Counted from the stretch's first letter, positions 46,372-57,351 are shown. The stretch: 64,000 nucleotides of DNA from Martinezella calliandrae (GCF_030272695.1 NZ_JARFYN010000002.1:124001-188000); one strand, 5' to 3'. Notes: generated by a model from the letters alone, not told the origin. A program made the numbers and translations.

Positions 46372-47415
46372 CTACATCGGCCACGGATAGAGCCGGTGTA
46401 CCTTTTCGATCTCGGCAATCGCCCCTTCCGGCAGCGTGACATGGGCCGAAGCAATGTCGGTTTCGAGCTGAGCCATCGAGGTCGCGCCGATGATGACGGA
46501 GGTCATGAATGGCTTGGTCAGGCAATAGGCGAGCGCCAGCTTGGCCGGATCGAGATGATATTTGGCCGCGATCTCCAGATAGGCCTTCACCGGCGGTTCC
46601 TGCAGCGGCTGTAAGCGGCCGCCGATGTCCGTATTGATAGAGCCGCGCGAGCCGACCGGACGTGCGCCACCGAGATATTTGCCGCTGAGAATGCCGCCGG
46701 CGAGCGGCGAATAGGCGAGCAGACCAACATCTTCGTAATGCGACAGCTCGGCGAGATCGAGATCGAAGTGCCGATAGAGCAGATTGTATTCGTTCTGTGT
46801 CGAGACGACGCGCGGCAGGTTCTTTTGCTCGGCGATCGTCAGGTATTTCTGGATGCCCCAGGTCGTTTCATTGGAAAGGCCGATGGCGCGGATCTTGCCG
46901 ACCTTCACCAGCTCGCCCATGGTCTCCAAGATATCGGTGATATTGGCGATCGTCTTTTCGCGGTCCTGGGTGAAGGGGTTGTAGCGCCAGTTCTGGCGGA
47001 AATGGAAATGGCCGCGGTTCGGCCAGTGCACCTGATAGAGGTCGATATAGTCGGTTTTCAGTCGCTTCAGGCTACTGTCGATTGCAGCGCGAATATTTGC
47101 GGCATCTGCACCCTGGCCGCCGCGGAGATAGTCGCGGCCGGCGCCGGCGACCTTGGTGGCGAGAACGATATCCCCGCGCTTGCCGGTCTTTTCCAGCCAG
47201 CTGCCGATATATTCCTCGGTGCGGCCCTGTGTCTCCGGTCCGACCGGCGTCGTCGGATACATTTCGGCCGTATCGAAGAAATTGATGCCCTTATAGAGCG
47301 CATAATCAATCTGCTCGTGCGCTTCGGCCTCGCTGTTCTGCGTCCCCCAGGTCATCGTACCCAGACAGATCTGCGAAACGGAAATATCGGTGCGGCCTAA
47401 ATTCTTATACTTCAT
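46372..47415 (-). CDS. Aldo/keto reductase (Tas-like)
   Basis: A 347-residue NADPH-dependent reductase with the TIM-barrel AKR pattern: LGTMTWG at the start, catalytic Asp and Tyr in FFDTAEMYPT, Lys in LATKVAG and His in DLYQVHWP. The insert after the barrel start (PVGPETQGRTEEYIG) matches the E. coli Tas group. Substrate unknown. It lies upstream of the SnoaL-like and MmyB-type genes, on the same strand. Confidence 0.9.
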   Translation of the reverse strand: MKYKNLGRTDISVSQICLGTMTWGTQNSEAEAHEQIDYALYKGINFFDTAEMYPTTPVGPETQGRTEEYIGSWLEKTGKRGDIVLATKVAGAGRDYLRGGQGADAANIRAAIDSSLKRLKTDYIDLYQVHWPNRGHFHFRQNWRYNPFTQDREKTIANITDILETMGELVKVGKIRAIGLSNETTWGIQKYLTIAEQKNLPRVVSTQNEYNLLYRHFDLDLAELSHYEDVGLLAYSPLAGGILSGKYLGGARPVGSRGSINTDIGGRLQPLQEPPVKAYLEIAAKYHLDPAKLALAYCLTKPFMTSVIIGATSMAQLETDIASAHVTLPEGAIAEIEKVHRLYPWPM

Positions 47416-47611
47416 GGGAAAACCTTGAGGCTGGCAGGAAAAGTCCTATAGGAAGAGTCGCTGAAATCTAGGCGGGAAAGGAGCCAACGCAAGAAGAAAA
47501 TCGACGCTTCTCCCATCTGCAAAAGGCAGTGACTGCAGGGTTTGCGCTATTGACTCCACCGCCAACAATGTCATTGGGAAGCGAAACGACCCCCGAAGGA
47601 AGCTTGATATA

Positions 47612-48556
47612 ATGACTATTGCTTTCACATTTCCCGGCCAGGGTAGCCAGACCGTCAGCATGGGCAAGGATCTCGCGGACAATTTCGCCGAAGCGCGCGC
47701 CGTTTTCGAGGAAGTCGATGAAGCGCTTGGTGAAAAGCTTTCTGACATCATCTTCAATGGCCCCGAAGACAAGCTGACGCTGACTGCGAATGCGCAGCCG
47801 GCATTGATGGCAGTATCGATCGCCGTCATGCGCGTTCTCCAGGCGAGGGGTCTCGATCTGAAGAACAAGGTTGCTTATGTTGCCGGTCATTCGCTCGGCG
47901 AATATTCAGCGTTGTGTGCCGCCGGCACGTTCTCGCTTGCCGATACGGCGAGGCTACTGCGCGTTCGCGGCAATGCGATGCAGGCGGCGGTTCCGGTCGG
48001 CGTGGGCGCAATGGCGGCGATTATCGGCCTGGAACACACCGACGTGGTCACGGTTTGCGCCGAGGCTTCGGCCATCGGTGCCTGCCAGATCGCAAACGAC
48101 AATGGCGGCGGTCAGATCGTCATTTCAGGCGAGAAGGCTCCGGTCGAAAAGGCTACCGAACTCGCAACCGCCAAGGGTGCCAAGCGTGCCATCCTGCTTC
48201 CAGTATCCGCGCCCTTCCATTCGTCGCTGATGGCGCCCGCCGCTGAGGCTATGCGCGCGGCTTTGGCTGAGGTTGCGAAATCCGATCCGGTCGTGCCGGT
48301 CATTGCCAATGTTCGCGCGGCTCCGGTGACGGACGTTGCCACAATCGCCGATCTGCTGGTCGAGCAGGTTACGGGTCAGGTGCGCTGGCGCGAAACAGTG
48401 GGATGGTTTGCCGCTAACAATGTAACAACATTATATGAAATCGGCGCCGGCAAGGTGCTGACCGGCCTGGCCCGGCGCATCAACAAATCGGTGACCGGCA
48501 TTGCGGTAAATTCGACCGCCGATATCGACGCCGCGCTCGCCAGCCTGCTTGGCTAA
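47612..48556 (+). CDS. fabD: Malonyl CoA-acyl carrier protein transacylase
   Basis: Loads malonyl groups onto ACP for fatty acid synthesis. 314 residues; nucleophile S94 in GHSLGEYSA, oxyanion FPGQGSQ near residue 7, and the catalytic His in APFHSSLM near 200. AAGGAAG is 7 bases upstream of the ATG. First gene of the fabD-fabG-acpP-fabF series. Confidence 0.96.
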   Translation: MTIAFTFPGQGSQTVSMGKDLADNFAEARAVFEEVDEALGEKLSDIIFNGPEDKLTLTANAQPALMAVSIAVMRVLQARGLDLKNKVAYVAGHSLGEYSALCAAGTFSLADTARLLRVRGNAMQAAVPVGVGAMAAIIGLEHTDVVTVCAEASAIGACQIANDNGGGQIVISGEKAPVEKATELATAKGAKRAILLPVSAPFHSSLMAPAAEAMRAALAEVAKSDPVVPVIANVRAAPVTDVATIADLLVEQVTGQVRWRETVGWFAANNVTTLYEIGAGKVLTGLARRINKSVTGIAVNSTADIDAALASLLG

Positions 48557-48584
48557 TACAACAATTTGGAACGAGGGAACTCAC

Positions 48585-49322
48585 ATGCTTGATTTGACCG
48601 GCCGCAAGGCCCTGGTAACCGGCTCTTCCGGTGGTATCGGCGAAGAGATCGCACGGCTGCTACACAAGCAGGGCGCCATCGTCGGCCTGCACGGCACGCG
48701 CGTCGAGAAGCTCGAGGCCCTGGCTGCCGAACTTGGCGACCGCGTCAAGATCTTTCCGGCTAACCTTTCCGATCGCGATGAGGTTAAGGCACTCGGCGTC
48801 AAGGCAGAGGAGGAACTCGGCGGCGTCGACATCCTCGTCAACAATGCCGGCATTACCAAGGACGGCCTGTTCGTTCGCATGAGCGACGAGGATTGGGACA
48901 GCGTGCTGGAAGTCAACCTCACCGCCGTTTTCCGGCTGACCCGGGAGCTGACCCATCCGATGATGCGCCGTCGGTATGGCCGCATCATCAACATCACCTC
49001 CGTCGTCGGCGTCACCGGCAACCCCGGCCAGGCCAACTACTGCGCGTCCAAGGCGGGCATGATCGGCTTTACCAAGTCGCTGGCGCAGGAGATCGCGACG
49101 CGCAATGTGACCGTCAATTGCGTCGCCCCCGGTTTCATCGATAGTGCCATGACCGGCAAGCTGAACGACAAGCAGAAGGAAGCGATCATGGGTGCCATTC
49201 CCATGAAGCGAATGGGCAGCGGCGCCGAAGTCGCGTCCGCCGTCGCCTATCTGGCCTCCTCGGAAGCGAGCTATGTCACCGGTCAGACGATCCACGTCAA
49301 CGGCGGCATGGCAATGATCTGA
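48585..49322 (+). CDS. fabG: 3-oxoacyl-ACP reductase
   Basis: Reduces 3-ketoacyl-ACP with NADPH. 245 residues from the ATG at 48585 (AGGG 7 bases upstream); the frame opens earlier at 48549, but that part overlaps fabD. TGSSGGIG binds the cofactor, and Ser with Tyr-x3-Lys (NITSVVG, YCASKAG) form the catalytic site. It follows fabD by 28 bases. Confidence 0.96.
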   Translation: MLDLTGRKALVTGSSGGIGEEIARLLHKQGAIVGLHGTRVEKLEALAAELGDRVKIFPANLSDRDEVKALGVKAEEELGGVDILVNNAGITKDGLFVRMSDEDWDSVLEVNLTAVFRLTRELTHPMMRRRYGRIINITSVVGVTGNPGQANYCASKAGMIGFTKSLAQEIATRNVTVNCVAPGFIDSAMTGKLNDKQKEAIMGAIPMKRMGSGAEVASAVAYLASSEASYVTGQTIHVNGGMAMI

Positions 49323-49616
49323 AAAAGGAAAAGTCTGTTGGGGGCAACTTTCCCTCCAATAGCATGTTGAGCAACCTGGAAGCGGCTATTTTCTGGCTTT
49401 GCGACAGACTTAAACCGTGTTAAGCGGGCCATGACTGTGTTCAGTCGTCCCGCAAATGCAGACGGACTGGGCCGCGTGTACGGCGGCCGGGCCTTATCTC
49501 AAGACCGGGTTGAACGGGTTTGCCAGCGGCGCCAAAACAAGCGCTGCAGGCTTGAACAGGGTAGGGATGTCAGACGGCATTCTGATCAGGACATAAATAA
49601 GGTCGAGGAAACCGAC

Positions 49617-49853
49617 ATGAGCGATATCGCAGAACGCGTAAAGAAAATTGTTATTGATCATCTTGGCGTTGACGCCGACAAGGTTGTTGAAAGCGCAAGC
49701 TTCATCGACGATCTGGGCGCGGACTCGCTCGACACCGTCGAACTGGTCATGGCCTTCGAAGAAGAATTCGGCGTTGAAATCCCCGATGACGCTGCCGACT
49801 CGATCCTGACGGTTGGCGACGCGGTAAAGTTCATTGAAAAGGCCCAGGCCTAA
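49617..49853 (+). CDS. acpP: Acyl carrier protein
   Basis: 78 residues, acidic. The phosphopantetheine site is S37 in [17 protein letters not shown] at 49617 with AGGA 7 bases upstream; the open frame extends further upstream but its sequence is not ACP-like. The 294-base gap after fabG probably contains its own promoter, as is common for the highly expressed ACP gene. Confidence 0.97.
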   Translation: MSDIAERVKKIVIDHLGVDADKVVESASFIDDLGADSLDTVELVMAFEEEFGVEIPDDAADSILTVGDAVKFIEKAQA

Positions 49854-49870
49854 TTATTTGCGCTTTGTAA

Positions 49871-49895
49871 AGGGCGGGCTCTCTGAGTCCGCCCT
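49871..49895 (+). terminator. Terminator or attenuator after acpP
   Basis: AGGGCGG and CCGCCCT arms, extended by CTC/GAG around a TCT loop, followed by ATTTCG. It lies 17 bases after acpP and could let acpP be expressed more strongly than fabF. Confidence 0.65.
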
Positions 49896-49967
49896 ATTTC
49901 GTCCGGCAAGGTCGGACGGTCCATATTCATACGCATGACATGATAAAAAGACGGGGGTCTGCGGGCG

Positions 49968-51230
49968 ATGAGACGTGTCGTTATCACGGGTACCGGCATG
50001 GTATCACCTTTGGGCTGTGGCACGGAGGTGTCATGGGCGCGCTTGATCGCTGGACACAACGGCGCGCGTCTTGTGACGGAATTCGAGGTCGAGGATCTCG
50101 CGGCGAAGATTGCTTGCCGCGTTCCGGTCGGCGATGGCAGCGAAGGCACGTTCAATGCCGACGATTGGATGGAGCCGAAGGAACAGCGCAAGGTCGATCC
50201 TTTCATCATTTACGGCATGGCTGCCGCCGATATGGCGCTGAACGATGCCGGATGGCATCCGATGTCCGACGAAGACCAGATCGCCACCGGCGTCATGATA
50301 GGCTCCGGCATTGGCGGCCTGGAAGGCATTGTCGAGGCTGGCTACACGCTGCGCGACAAGGGTCCGCGGCGGATCTCGCCCTTCTTCATTCCGGGGCGTT
50401 TGATCAATCTCGTTTCCGGCCAGGTTTCGATCCGCCACAAGCTGCGCGGCCCGAACCATGCCGTCGTCACCGCCTGCTCCACTGGCGCCCATGCGATAGG
50501 CGACGCGGCCCGCCTGATCATGCTCGGCGATGCGGATGTCATGGTCGCCGGCGGCGCAGAAGCCCCGGTTTGCCGTATCGCGCTCGCCGGCTTTGCCGCC
50601 TGCAAGGCGTTGTCGACGCAGCACAACGACGATCCGCACAAGGCTTCGCGCCCCTATGACCGCGACCGCGACGGCTTCGTCATGGGCGAGGGCGCAGGTA
50701 TCGTCGTTCTGGAAGAGCTGGAGCACGCCAAGGCTCGTGGCGCCAAGATCTATGCCGAAGTGGTCGGCTATGGCCTCTCCGGCGACGCCTATCACATTAC
50801 CGCGCCGTCAGAAGACGGCGAGGGCGCGTTCCGGTGCATGACCTCGGCCCTGAAGCGCGCCGGGCTGACGCCTGCAGATGTCGATTACATCAATGCACAT
50901 GGCACGTCGACCATGGCTGACACGATCGAACTCGGCGCTGTCGAGCGGCTGGTTGGCAATGCTGCGTCCAAGATTTCCATGTCGTCGACCAAGTCGGCAA
51001 CCGGCCATCTCCTCGGTGCAGCTGGTGCGATCGAGGCGATCTTCTCCACACTCGCCATTCGAGACAATATCGCGCCGCCGACGTTGAACCTCGATAATCC
51101 GGAACTGGAGACGGCCATCGATCTCGTTCCGCACAAGGCTCGTAAGCGGGACATCAATGTCGCACTGTCGAATTCCTTCGGATTCGGCGGTACGAACGCA
51201 TCACTTGTTCTGCGTCGTTATGAGGCATAA
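49968..51230 (+). CDS. fabF: 3-oxoacyl-ACP synthase II
   Basis: Elongates acyl-ACP by condensation with malonyl-ACP. 420 residues; thiolase-fold active site C170 (TACSTGAHAIG), with His residues in NAHGTSTMADTIE (about 311) and KSATGHLLGAAG (about 348). The N-terminus RRVVITGTGMVSPLG is typical of FabF. Confidence 0.96.
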   Translation: MRRVVITGTGMVSPLGCGTEVSWARLIAGHNGARLVTEFEVEDLAAKIACRVPVGDGSEGTFNADDWMEPKEQRKVDPFIIYGMAAADMALNDAGWHPMSDEDQIATGVMIGSGIGGLEGIVEAGYTLRDKGPRRISPFFIPGRLINLVSGQVSIRHKLRGPNHAVVTACSTGAHAIGDAARLIMLGDADVMVAGGAEAPVCRIALAGFAACKALSTQHNDDPHKASRPYDRDRDGFVMGEGAGIVVLEELEHAKARGAKIYAEVVGYGLSGDAYHITAPSEDGEGAFRCMTSALKRAGLTPADVDYINAHGTSTMADTIELGAVERLVGNAASKISMSSTKSATGHLLGAAGAIEAIFSTLAIRDNIAPPTLNLDNPELETAIDLVPHKARKRDINVALSNSFGFGGTNASLVLRRYEA

Positions 51231-51434
51231 AAACAGCGCGTAATTCCGAAAAGCAGGGAGTGCTTTGCGGCAGGGCCATGTGCCATCCTTGAATGTTATT
51301 GCGTCCCTCGCGTGTCGCACGGGACGTGACGCAGTAGCGTCTGATCGGTCGAAAGCGGATCTTCATTAGGCTCCGCTTTATCTTCTGAACCTGCTTTTTG
51401 CCGCATTGCTTGGTCAAAGAGCAGGCGAAGACAA

Positions 51435-52670
51435 ATGAAGGAATTGCCGGTGAGCGATACGAACCAGAACAACGGAACTCCGAACGGGCAGAAAGGGCCG
51501 ATCATCCCGAAATCGGCCAATGAAGCTCTGCGTCCGGAGCGTGTTCCGGATCCGCCGAAGCGTTCTCGCAAAGCCCGCAGCCAGATGGTGATTTTCCTGA
51601 ACTTTCTGATGACGCTGGTCGTCTTCGTGATCGTTCTTGCAATCGTCGGCACCTACTACGCCATCTCCGCCTATCAGAGCCCCGGGCCGCTGACGACCAA
51701 CACCAATTTCATCGTGCGCAACGGCGCTGGCCTCGCCGAGATATCCAGCCGGCTCGAAGCCAGCAACATCATCACCGATGCCCGCATCTTCCGCTATCTG
51801 ACGGCAACCTATCTCCACAACGGCGAGACACTGCGGTCCGGCGAATACGAGATCAAGGCCGGCGCTTCCATGAAGGATATCATGGAGCTGTTGAAATCCG
51901 GCAAGTCGATCCTCTATTCGGTCACCTTGCCGGAAGGGCTGACCGTGCGGCAAATATTCAACAAGCTGCAGGCTGACCCGGTGCTGGAAGGCGATCTGCC
52001 CTCGGCCTTGCCGCCGGAAGGCAGCCTTGAACCTAATACCTATAAGTTCACACGTGGCGCGAAGCGCACAGAAATCATCGATCAGATGAAGGCTGCGCAG
52101 GAAAAGCTTGTCGATGAAATATGGGAGAAGCGCGATCAGTCGTTGCCGCTGACGAATAAGCGCGATCTGGTCACCTTGGCGTCGATCGTTGAAAAGGAAA
52201 CCGGGCTTGCGGATGAGCGCGCCCATGTGGCGTCCGTCTTCCTCAATCGTCTCGGCAAGGGCATGCGCCTGCAATCCGATCCGACGGTCATCTATGGGCT
52301 CTTCGGTGGCGACGGCAAGCCGGCCGATCGCCCGATCTTCCAATCGGATTTGAAGAAAGAAACGGCCTACAACACCTATCTCATCAAGGGCCTGCCGCCG
52401 ACGCCGATCGCCAATCCGGGTAAGGATGCGCTCGACGCAGTGGCGAACCCTTGGAAGACACAGGACCTCTATTTCGTTGCTGACGGCACCGGCGGCCACG
52501 TCTTCGCCGCGACGCTGGAAGATCACAACGCCAACGTCAAGCGCTGGCGCAAGATCGTTGCGGAAAAGGGAGAGGATCCGAGCGCGATCGCGGTTGACGG
52601 TCAGCCGGATGACAACGGTGCTGCCGCCGCTGGCCCTTCCGGCGTACAACAAAAAAAGAAGACGAACTAA
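51435..52670 (+). CDS. mltG: Endolytic murein transglycosylase MltG
   Basis: Cuts nascent glycan strands and helps set their length. 411 residues: a basic, probably disordered N-terminal segment of about 50 residues, one membrane helix (51-77), a LysM-like subdomain, and the YceG domain with catalytic glutamate E253 in ASIVEKET and LQSDPTVIYG. A GTG seven codons downstream has a good AAGGA, so the true start may be there. A Gly/Ala/Lys-rich tail follows the domain. It lies between fabF and yicC, as in many alphaproteobacteria. Confidence 0.94.
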   Translation: MKELPVSDTNQNNGTPNGQKGPIIPKSANEALRPERVPDPPKRSRKARSQMVIFLNFLMTLVVFVIVLAIVGTYYAISAYQSPGPLTTNTNFIVRNGAGLAEISSRLEASNIITDARIFRYLTATYLHNGETLRSGEYEIKAGASMKDIMELLKSGKSILYSVTLPEGLTVRQIFNKLQADPVLEGDLPSALPPEGSLEPNTYKFTRGAKRTEIIDQMKAAQEKLVDEIWEKRDQSLPLTNKRDLVTLASIVEKETGLADERAHVASVFLNRLGKGMRLQSDPTVIYGLFGGDGKPADRPIFQSDLKKETAYNTYLIKGLPPTPIANPGKDALDAVANPWKTQDLYFVADGTGGHVFAATLEDHNANVKRWRKIVAEKGEDPSAIAVDGQPDDNGAAAAGPSGVQQKKKTN

Positions 52671-52780
52671 TCTCTGCTGCGCCGTGCTTTCGATCGGGCG
52701 CTCGGCGTAGTCTCACCGTTGCATGGTCTATGATCCTCTGATTTTGAAAGGATTTTGGACGAGAACTATCGGAGGCTTGC

Positions 52781-53668
52781 ATGCTATTGCAGTCCATGAC
52801 CGGTTTTGCCCGGCGCGAGGGATCGAGCGGCCGCTCGCGTTGGGCCTGGGAGCTGCGATCGGTCAACGGCAAGGGTCTGGATTTGCGTCTGCGCCTGCCG
52901 CCGGGCTTGGAGCGTGTGGAAACCGATGTACGCAAGCTCATCACCGACAGGTTTTCGCGCGGCAATCTGCAGGTTGGCCTCTCCCTATCCGTCGATGAAA
53001 GCCGCGTTGAAGCGGTCGTCAATCAGGATGCGCTAGCGACGGTGCTGGCGTTGCGCGGCCAGCTCGCCGGCGTCATCGATCCAGCACCACTGCGCTTGGA
53101 CACGCTGCTCGCCATTCGTGGCCTGGTTGAATTCAAGGAAGCCGAGGAAGGCGAAGAAGCGCTTGCAGCCCGCGATTCGAACATCATGGCTGGTCTCGAA
53201 GCCGCGCTCGTCGATCTAAGCGATATGCGCCGTCGGGAAGGGCAGGCGCTCGGCCAAATCCTGCTCGGCCACGTCGCCGTCATTGAGACGCTGACGGCGA
53301 CGGTGGAGCGCGACCCGTCACGTTCTCCCCAGGAGATCGCTGCAAGGCTGGCGACGCAAGTTGCCATGCTTCTGGACGGGACTTCCGGCCTGGACCGTGA
53401 CCGGCTCCATGCCGAGGCCGCGCTCATCGCCACCAGGGCCGATCTGCGCGAAGAAATAGACCGGCTCAAAGCGCATGTGGCGGCGGCTCGTGATCTTATC
53501 GCCAAGGGCGGCCCGGTCGGACGCAAGCTCGATTTCCTTGCACAGGAATTTAACCGGGAATCGAATACTATCTGTTCGAAGTCGAATGCCGCGGCGGTTA
53601 CCGCCGCCGGAATCGAATTGAAGGTGGTCATCGACCAGTTCCGCGAACAGGTCCAGAATTTGGAGTAG
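52781..53668 (+). CDS. yicC: YicC family endoribonuclease
   Basis: 295 residues: MTGFAR at the start, the [14 protein letters not shown] motif of the N-terminal domain, and the C-terminal DUF1732 end ([21 protein letters not shown]). E. coli YicC is an endoribonuclease that affects small RNA stability. GGAGG 5 bases upstream supports the ATG at 52781. It precedes gmk by 2 bases. Confidence 0.94.
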   Translation: MLLQSMTGFARREGSSGRSRWAWELRSVNGKGLDLRLRLPPGLERVETDVRKLITDRFSRGNLQVGLSLSVDESRVEAVVNQDALATVLALRGQLAGVIDPAPLRLDTLLAIRGLVEFKEAEEGEEALAARDSNIMAGLEAALVDLSDMRRREGQALGQILLGHVAVIETLTATVERDPSRSPQEIAARLATQVAMLLDGTSGLDRDRLHAEAALIATRADLREEIDRLKAHVAAARDLIAKGGPVGRKLDFLAQEFNRESNTICSKSNAAAVTAAGIELKVVIDQFREQVQNLE

Positions 53669-53670
53669 CT

Positions 53671-54333
53671 ATGAAACCGGCGACATCCACATCCATTTCG
53701 ATTGCCCGCCGGGGGCTGATGCTTGCTATTTCCTCGCCCTCGGGCGCGGGGAAATCGACGATCGCGCGCACCTTGTTGGAGACCGACAAGCAGATCGGTC
53801 TTTCCGTCAGCGTCACGACGCGGCAGCGGAGGCCGAGCGAGATTGCCGGCATACATTATCATTTTGTCTCGCTGCGGGAATTCGAGCGCCTGCGCGATTC
53901 CGACTCGTTGCTCGAATGGGCGGAGGTACATGGCAATTTCTACGGCACGCCGCGCGAGCCAGTAGAAACTGCAATGGCAGAGGGCCGCGATATGCTCTTC
54001 GATATCGATTGGCAGGGCGCACAGCAACTGCAGGAAAAGATGCCCGCAGATGTCGTGTCGATCTTCGTTCTGCCGCCCACCATGACGGAGCTACAATCGC
54101 GCCTGCACCGCCGCGCTGAGGATTCCGAAGAGGTGATCGCAACGCGGCTTGCGAATTCCAGGGCCGAGATCGCCCATTGGCGCGAATATGACTACGTCAT
54201 CATCAACGACGATCTGACTGCTGCTTTCGATGCGGTTCAGTCCATCGTCAAGGCCGAGCGCCTGCGCCGCGACCGTCGCCACGGAATGTTCGATTTCGTT
54301 CGTGGCTTGCTGGAAGAAACGCCCAAGCTCTGA
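53671..54333 (+). CDS. gmk: Guanylate kinase
   Basis: Phosphorylates GMP to GDP. 220 residues; P-loop [10 protein letters not shown] at about 21-30, the GMP-binding region [11 protein letters not shown] and the [10 protein letters not shown] motif. It is nearly in contact with yicC upstream and ends 7 bases before the stop of convergent ksgA. Confidence 0.96.
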   Translation: MKPATSTSISIARRGLMLAISSPSGAGKSTIARTLLETDKQIGLSVSVTTRQRRPSEIAGIHYHFVSLREFERLRDSDSLLEWAEVHGNFYGTPREPVETAMAEGRDMLFDIDWQGAQQLQEKMPADVVSIFVLPPTMTELQSRLHRRAEDSEEVIATRLANSRAEIAHWREYDYVIINDDLTAAFDAVQSIVKAERLRRDRRHGMFDFVRGLLEETPKL

Positions 54334-54340
54334 GCTGCGA

Positions 54341-55168
54341 TCAAAGGAAGTTCGCCAACCGGCAGAACTCTTCGACGGAGAGCGTTTCAGCGCGTCGCTG
54401 AGGGTCGATATCGGCTTTCTGTAACAGCGCTTCACCACCGAGCGGCTTCAGGCTCTGTCGTAGCATCTTGCGCCGTTGCCCGAAGGCGGCCTGTGTCACC
54501 TTTTCCAGCTTGTCGACGGAGCAGTGGATCGGGTTTTCCTTCGGCGTGAGGTGCACGACCGTCGAGACTACCTTTGGCGGCGGCGTAAAGGCCTGCGGCG
54601 GCACGTCGAAGGCCATGTGCGCATTCGCACGCCAGCCGCAGAGAACGCCAAGACGGCCATAGTGATCGTCATCCTCGTCGGCAACGATCCGCTGGCCGAC
54701 CTCCTTCTGGAACATTAGCGTCAGCGATTGCCAGAAGGGCGGCCACTGATTTGGCAAGAGCCAATTCACCAGCAACTGCGTGCCGACATTATAGGGCAGG
54801 TTGGCGATGATCTTGACCGCACCCGTCGGCGCCAGCGCGGCGAAATCCGTCTTCAGCGCATCGCCCTCGATGACGTCCAGCCGGCCGGGATAGTGATCGG
54901 CGATCTCGGCCAGCGCCGGTAGGCAGCGTGGGTCGCGCTCGACGGCAATGACCTTGGCGGCTCCGAGGGCCAGAATGGCACGCGTCAACCCACCTGGTCC
55001 CGGTCCGACTTCAAAGACGGTGACGCCGCCGAGCGATCCGGCAGTGCGAGCGACCTTCTGTGTCAGGTTGAGATCGAGCAGGAAGTTTTGGCCGAGCGCC
55101 TTGCGTGCATCGAGGCCGTGGCGTTGGATCACCTCGCGAAGCGGTGGAAGACCGTCGAGCGCGGCCAT
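54341..55168 (-). CDS. rsmA: 16S rRNA dimethyladenosine transferase
   Basis: Methylates two adenines near the 3' end of 16S rRNA (also called ksgA). 275 residues; SAM site [12 protein letters not shown] (about 51-62) and catalytic NLPYN near 125, with an N-terminal [10 protein letters not shown] motif. Its ATG overlaps the pdxA stop by one base (TGATG), so it is coupled to pdxA. Confidence 0.96.
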   Translation of the reverse strand: MAALDGLPPLREVIQRHGLDARKALGQNFLLDLNLTQKVARTAGSLGGVTVFEVGPGPGGLTRAILALGAAKVIAVERDPRCLPALAEIADHYPGRLDVIEGDALKTDFAALAPTGAVKIIANLPYNVGTQLLVNWLLPNQWPPFWQSLTLMFQKEVGQRIVADEDDDHYGRLGVLCGWRANAHMAFDVPPQAFTPPPKVVSTVVHLTPKENPIHCSVDKLEKVTQAAFGQRRKMLRQSLKPLGGEALLQKADIDPQRRAETLSVEEFCRLANFL

Positions 55169-56193
55169 CAGCGATTGCTTTCGATTGGGCGGCTGATCTC
55201 ACTCGCCAGCTTGAGGGCTGCCACGAGACTGTCCTCCTTGGCGACGCCCTTGCCGGCGATGCCAAAGGCGGTGCCATGGTCCGGCGAGGTGCGGACAAAA
55301 GGGAGGCCGAGCGTAACATTGACGGAATCGTCGAAGCCGAGCGCCTTGGCCGGAATCAAAGCCTGATCATGGTACATGCACACAGCGACGTCATAGCGAC
55401 GGCGGGCATCGTCGTGGAACATCGTGTCGGCGGGCAGGGGGCCAAAGGCATCGATGCCTTCATTGCGCAGCACCGCGATCGCCGGCCGAATGATGTCCTC
55501 ATCCTCCTTGCCGATGGCACCGCTCTCGCCGGCATGCGGATTGAGGCCGGCGACGGCAAGTCGCGGCTTTGCGATGCCGAAACGAGTTCTGAGGTCATGG
55601 TCGGTGATCCGGCAGGTCTCGACGATGAGATCCGAGGTCAGCGCCTGTGGCACATCCTTCAAAGGAATATGGATGGTGACCGGAATTGCCCGCAGTTTCG
55701 GCCCAGCGAGCAGCATGACCGGCATTACCGGCTTGCCTGTCGCCCGTGTCGCAAGATCGGCTAGAAATTCGGTATGTCCGGGAAAACCGAAGCCCGCGTC
55801 GTAAAGAACCGATTTGGCGATGGGATTTGTCACAACCGCCGAGGTATCTCCCTTCATGCTGAGCGAGGCCGCCATCTCGATGGCTGCAATGGTCGCCTTG
55901 GCCGTAACGAGATGCGGTGCGCCGGCAATCACATCCATGCCGGCGGCGATCGGCAATATCGGCAGGGACTCGGCGAAGACATCAGAGGCAGTCGATGCAT
56001 CCGCTTCCCGCAGTGGCACGGTCAGGTTCAACTGGCGCGCTCGCGCCGCAAGTACTTTTGGGTCGCCGAGAAACAGGAAGGGCATCAAATCAAGCTCGCG
56101 GCGACGAAGCCAGGCGGCGAGCGTGATGTCGGGTCCGATACCCGCTGGATCCCCTTGCGTGAGTGCAAGGGGGCGGGAAGAGCGCGAGGGCAT
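55168..56193 (-). CDS. pdxA: 4-hydroxythreonine-4-phosphate dehydrogenase
   Basis: Step in pyridoxal phosphate synthesis. About 341 residues from the ATG at 56193; the frame extends to 56322 but overlaps surA. Motifs: [13 protein letters not shown] at the start, metal-binding His residues in FPGHTEFLA and GLNPHAGE, and [13 protein letters not shown]. It begins 7 bases after surA ends and overlaps rsmA by one base. Confidence 0.95.
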   Translation of the reverse strand: MPSRSSRPLALTQGDPAGIGPDITLAAWLRRRELDLMPFLFLGDPKVLAARARQLNLTVPLREADASTASDVFAESLPILPIAAGMDVIAGAPHLVTAKATIAAIEMAASLSMKGDTSAVVTNPIAKSVLYDAGFGFPGHTEFLADLATRATGKPVMPVMLLAGPKLRAIPVTIHIPLKDVPQALTSDLIVETCRITDHDLRTRFGIAKPRLAVAGLNPHAGESGAIGKEDEDIIRPAIAVLRNEGIDAFGPLPADTMFHDDARRRYDVAVCMYHDQALIPAKALGFDDSVNVTLGLPFVRTSPDHGTAFGIAGKGVAKEDSLVAALKLASEISRPIESNR

Positions 56194-56200
56194 CGGACGA

Positions 56201-57148
56201 TCAGCGATAGAGAATCTGCGCCTTGGAGCGCAGTTCGTCCACATACTTCTTGTCGTTGGCGCTAACGCCCTGGGCATTCGCCTTGCCGAGATCTTCGGCG
56301 CGGAAGACCGCGGCTGCGGCAACGTCGTCGTTCACCTGGCGCTGCGAGCAGATCGCGACATATTCGATGCCGCGATCGGTCACGATCGCATCGGTCGTAT
56401 TGCCCTTTGCCTTCTCAAGCAGGGGCTTCCAAGCCTCCGGAAGGTCGGGTGCAAGGACGCGGCCGAGATCCTGGACGGAAACATCATGCATGGTTGCAGC
56501 GAAGACTTTTGCCTGATCGCAACCGGGGAACTTGGCCCTTGAGGCTTCCGCCTCGGCCTTGCGTTTGGGGAGAATCGCGTTGCGCTTCGCGGTCGGGACG
56601 ACAAAGATCATCTGTTTCAGGAAATATTCCGTCGTCACCGGCTTCGTCTTGTTTTCCGTCATGCGCGTCACGAGGTCGTCATTCGACATGCGACCACCGC
56701 TCGCGCCGAAGCGGGCATTGACGACACGCGGCCAGCTCATGGAAATGGCGATGTAGTTTTTGAAGTGATCGACGCCGACACCCATCTTGTCCAGGATCTG
56801 GCTCAGCTGCTGGGGTGACATCTTGTTGCTGGCGGCGAAGCGGGCAAACGCGTTGTCGACGTCTGTCGTCGAGACCGACATGTGCACGCGGGCGATTTCC
56901 GAACGCTTTAGCGTCTCATCGACGAGCTGCTGTTGTGCCAGCTTATTGAGGTCGCCTTTCTGGCGCTGCAATTTCAGGAAGTTGACGCGCTTGGAGATAT
57001 CGCCTGATGTGATCACCGTGTTGTTGACGACGACCTTCACCTCACTTGCCGCGAAGGCAACATCGCTGCTTGGTATGGCAAAGGTGGCCACGACCATCGC
57101 TACGGCGCCGAATAGCACAGCGCGCTTCGGTGTCTTTCCAGAGAACAT
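56201..57148 (-). CDS. surA: SurA-like periplasmic chaperone
   Basis: About 315 residues from the ATG at 57148 (AAGGGG 6 bases upstream); a TTG one codon earlier is less likely. Signal peptide up to about residue 34 (ending VAFAA), then the SurA N-terminal domain ([23 protein letters not shown]). A canonical rotamase domain is not obvious; the C-terminal half looks like a diverged parvulin-type region. It should help outer-membrane proteins such as LptD fold. Located between lptD and pdxA on the same strand. Confidence 0.87.
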   Translation of the reverse strand: MFSGKTPKRAVLFGAVAMVVATFAIPSSDVAFAASEVKVVVNNTVITSGDISKRVNFLKLQRQKGDLNKLAQQQLVDETLKRSEIARVHMSVSTTDVDNAFARFAASNKMSPQQLSQILDKMGVGVDHFKNYIAISMSWPRVVNARFGASGGRMSNDDLVTRMTENKTKPVTTEYFLKQMIFVVPTAKRNAILPKRKAEAEASRAKFPGCDQAKVFAATMHDVSVQDLGRVLAPDLPEAWKPLLEKAKGNTTDAIVTDRGIEYVAICSQRQVNDDVAAAAVFRAEDLGKANAQGVSANDKKYVDELRSKAQILYR

Positions 57149-57308
57149 CAATTACCCCTTCCCAAAGGTCCTTGTCCGCACCGCGTCACATTGGGACGCC
57201 ATTGGCGCAATACGGTAAATTTGCGCTGATATCTACAACAAGCACGACGAATTGCAAAATCCTTGCGGCGAAACAATGACGCGGGGGAATGGCGAAACGA
57301 TTCAAAGC

Positions 57309-57338
57309 AAAAAGGCCGGCTTCGAAGCCGGCCTTTTT
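57309..57338 (-). terminator. Terminator of lptD
   Basis: Perfect palindrome: AAAAAGGCCGGC-TTCGAA-GCCGGCCTTTTT, 14 bases after lptD. It separates lptFGD from surA-pdxA-rsmA, which then needs its own promoter. Confidence 0.92.
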
Positions 57339-57351
57339 GCGATTTGATTGT

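Noticed and set aside
49431..49616. N-terminal extension of acpP
   Set aside because: ACP length and ribosome site both point to the ATG at 49617; the upstream frame is not conserved-looking.
51414..52652. 412-codon minus-strand open frame opposite mltG
   Set aside because: mltG has catalytic and membrane motifs; the antisense frame has none.
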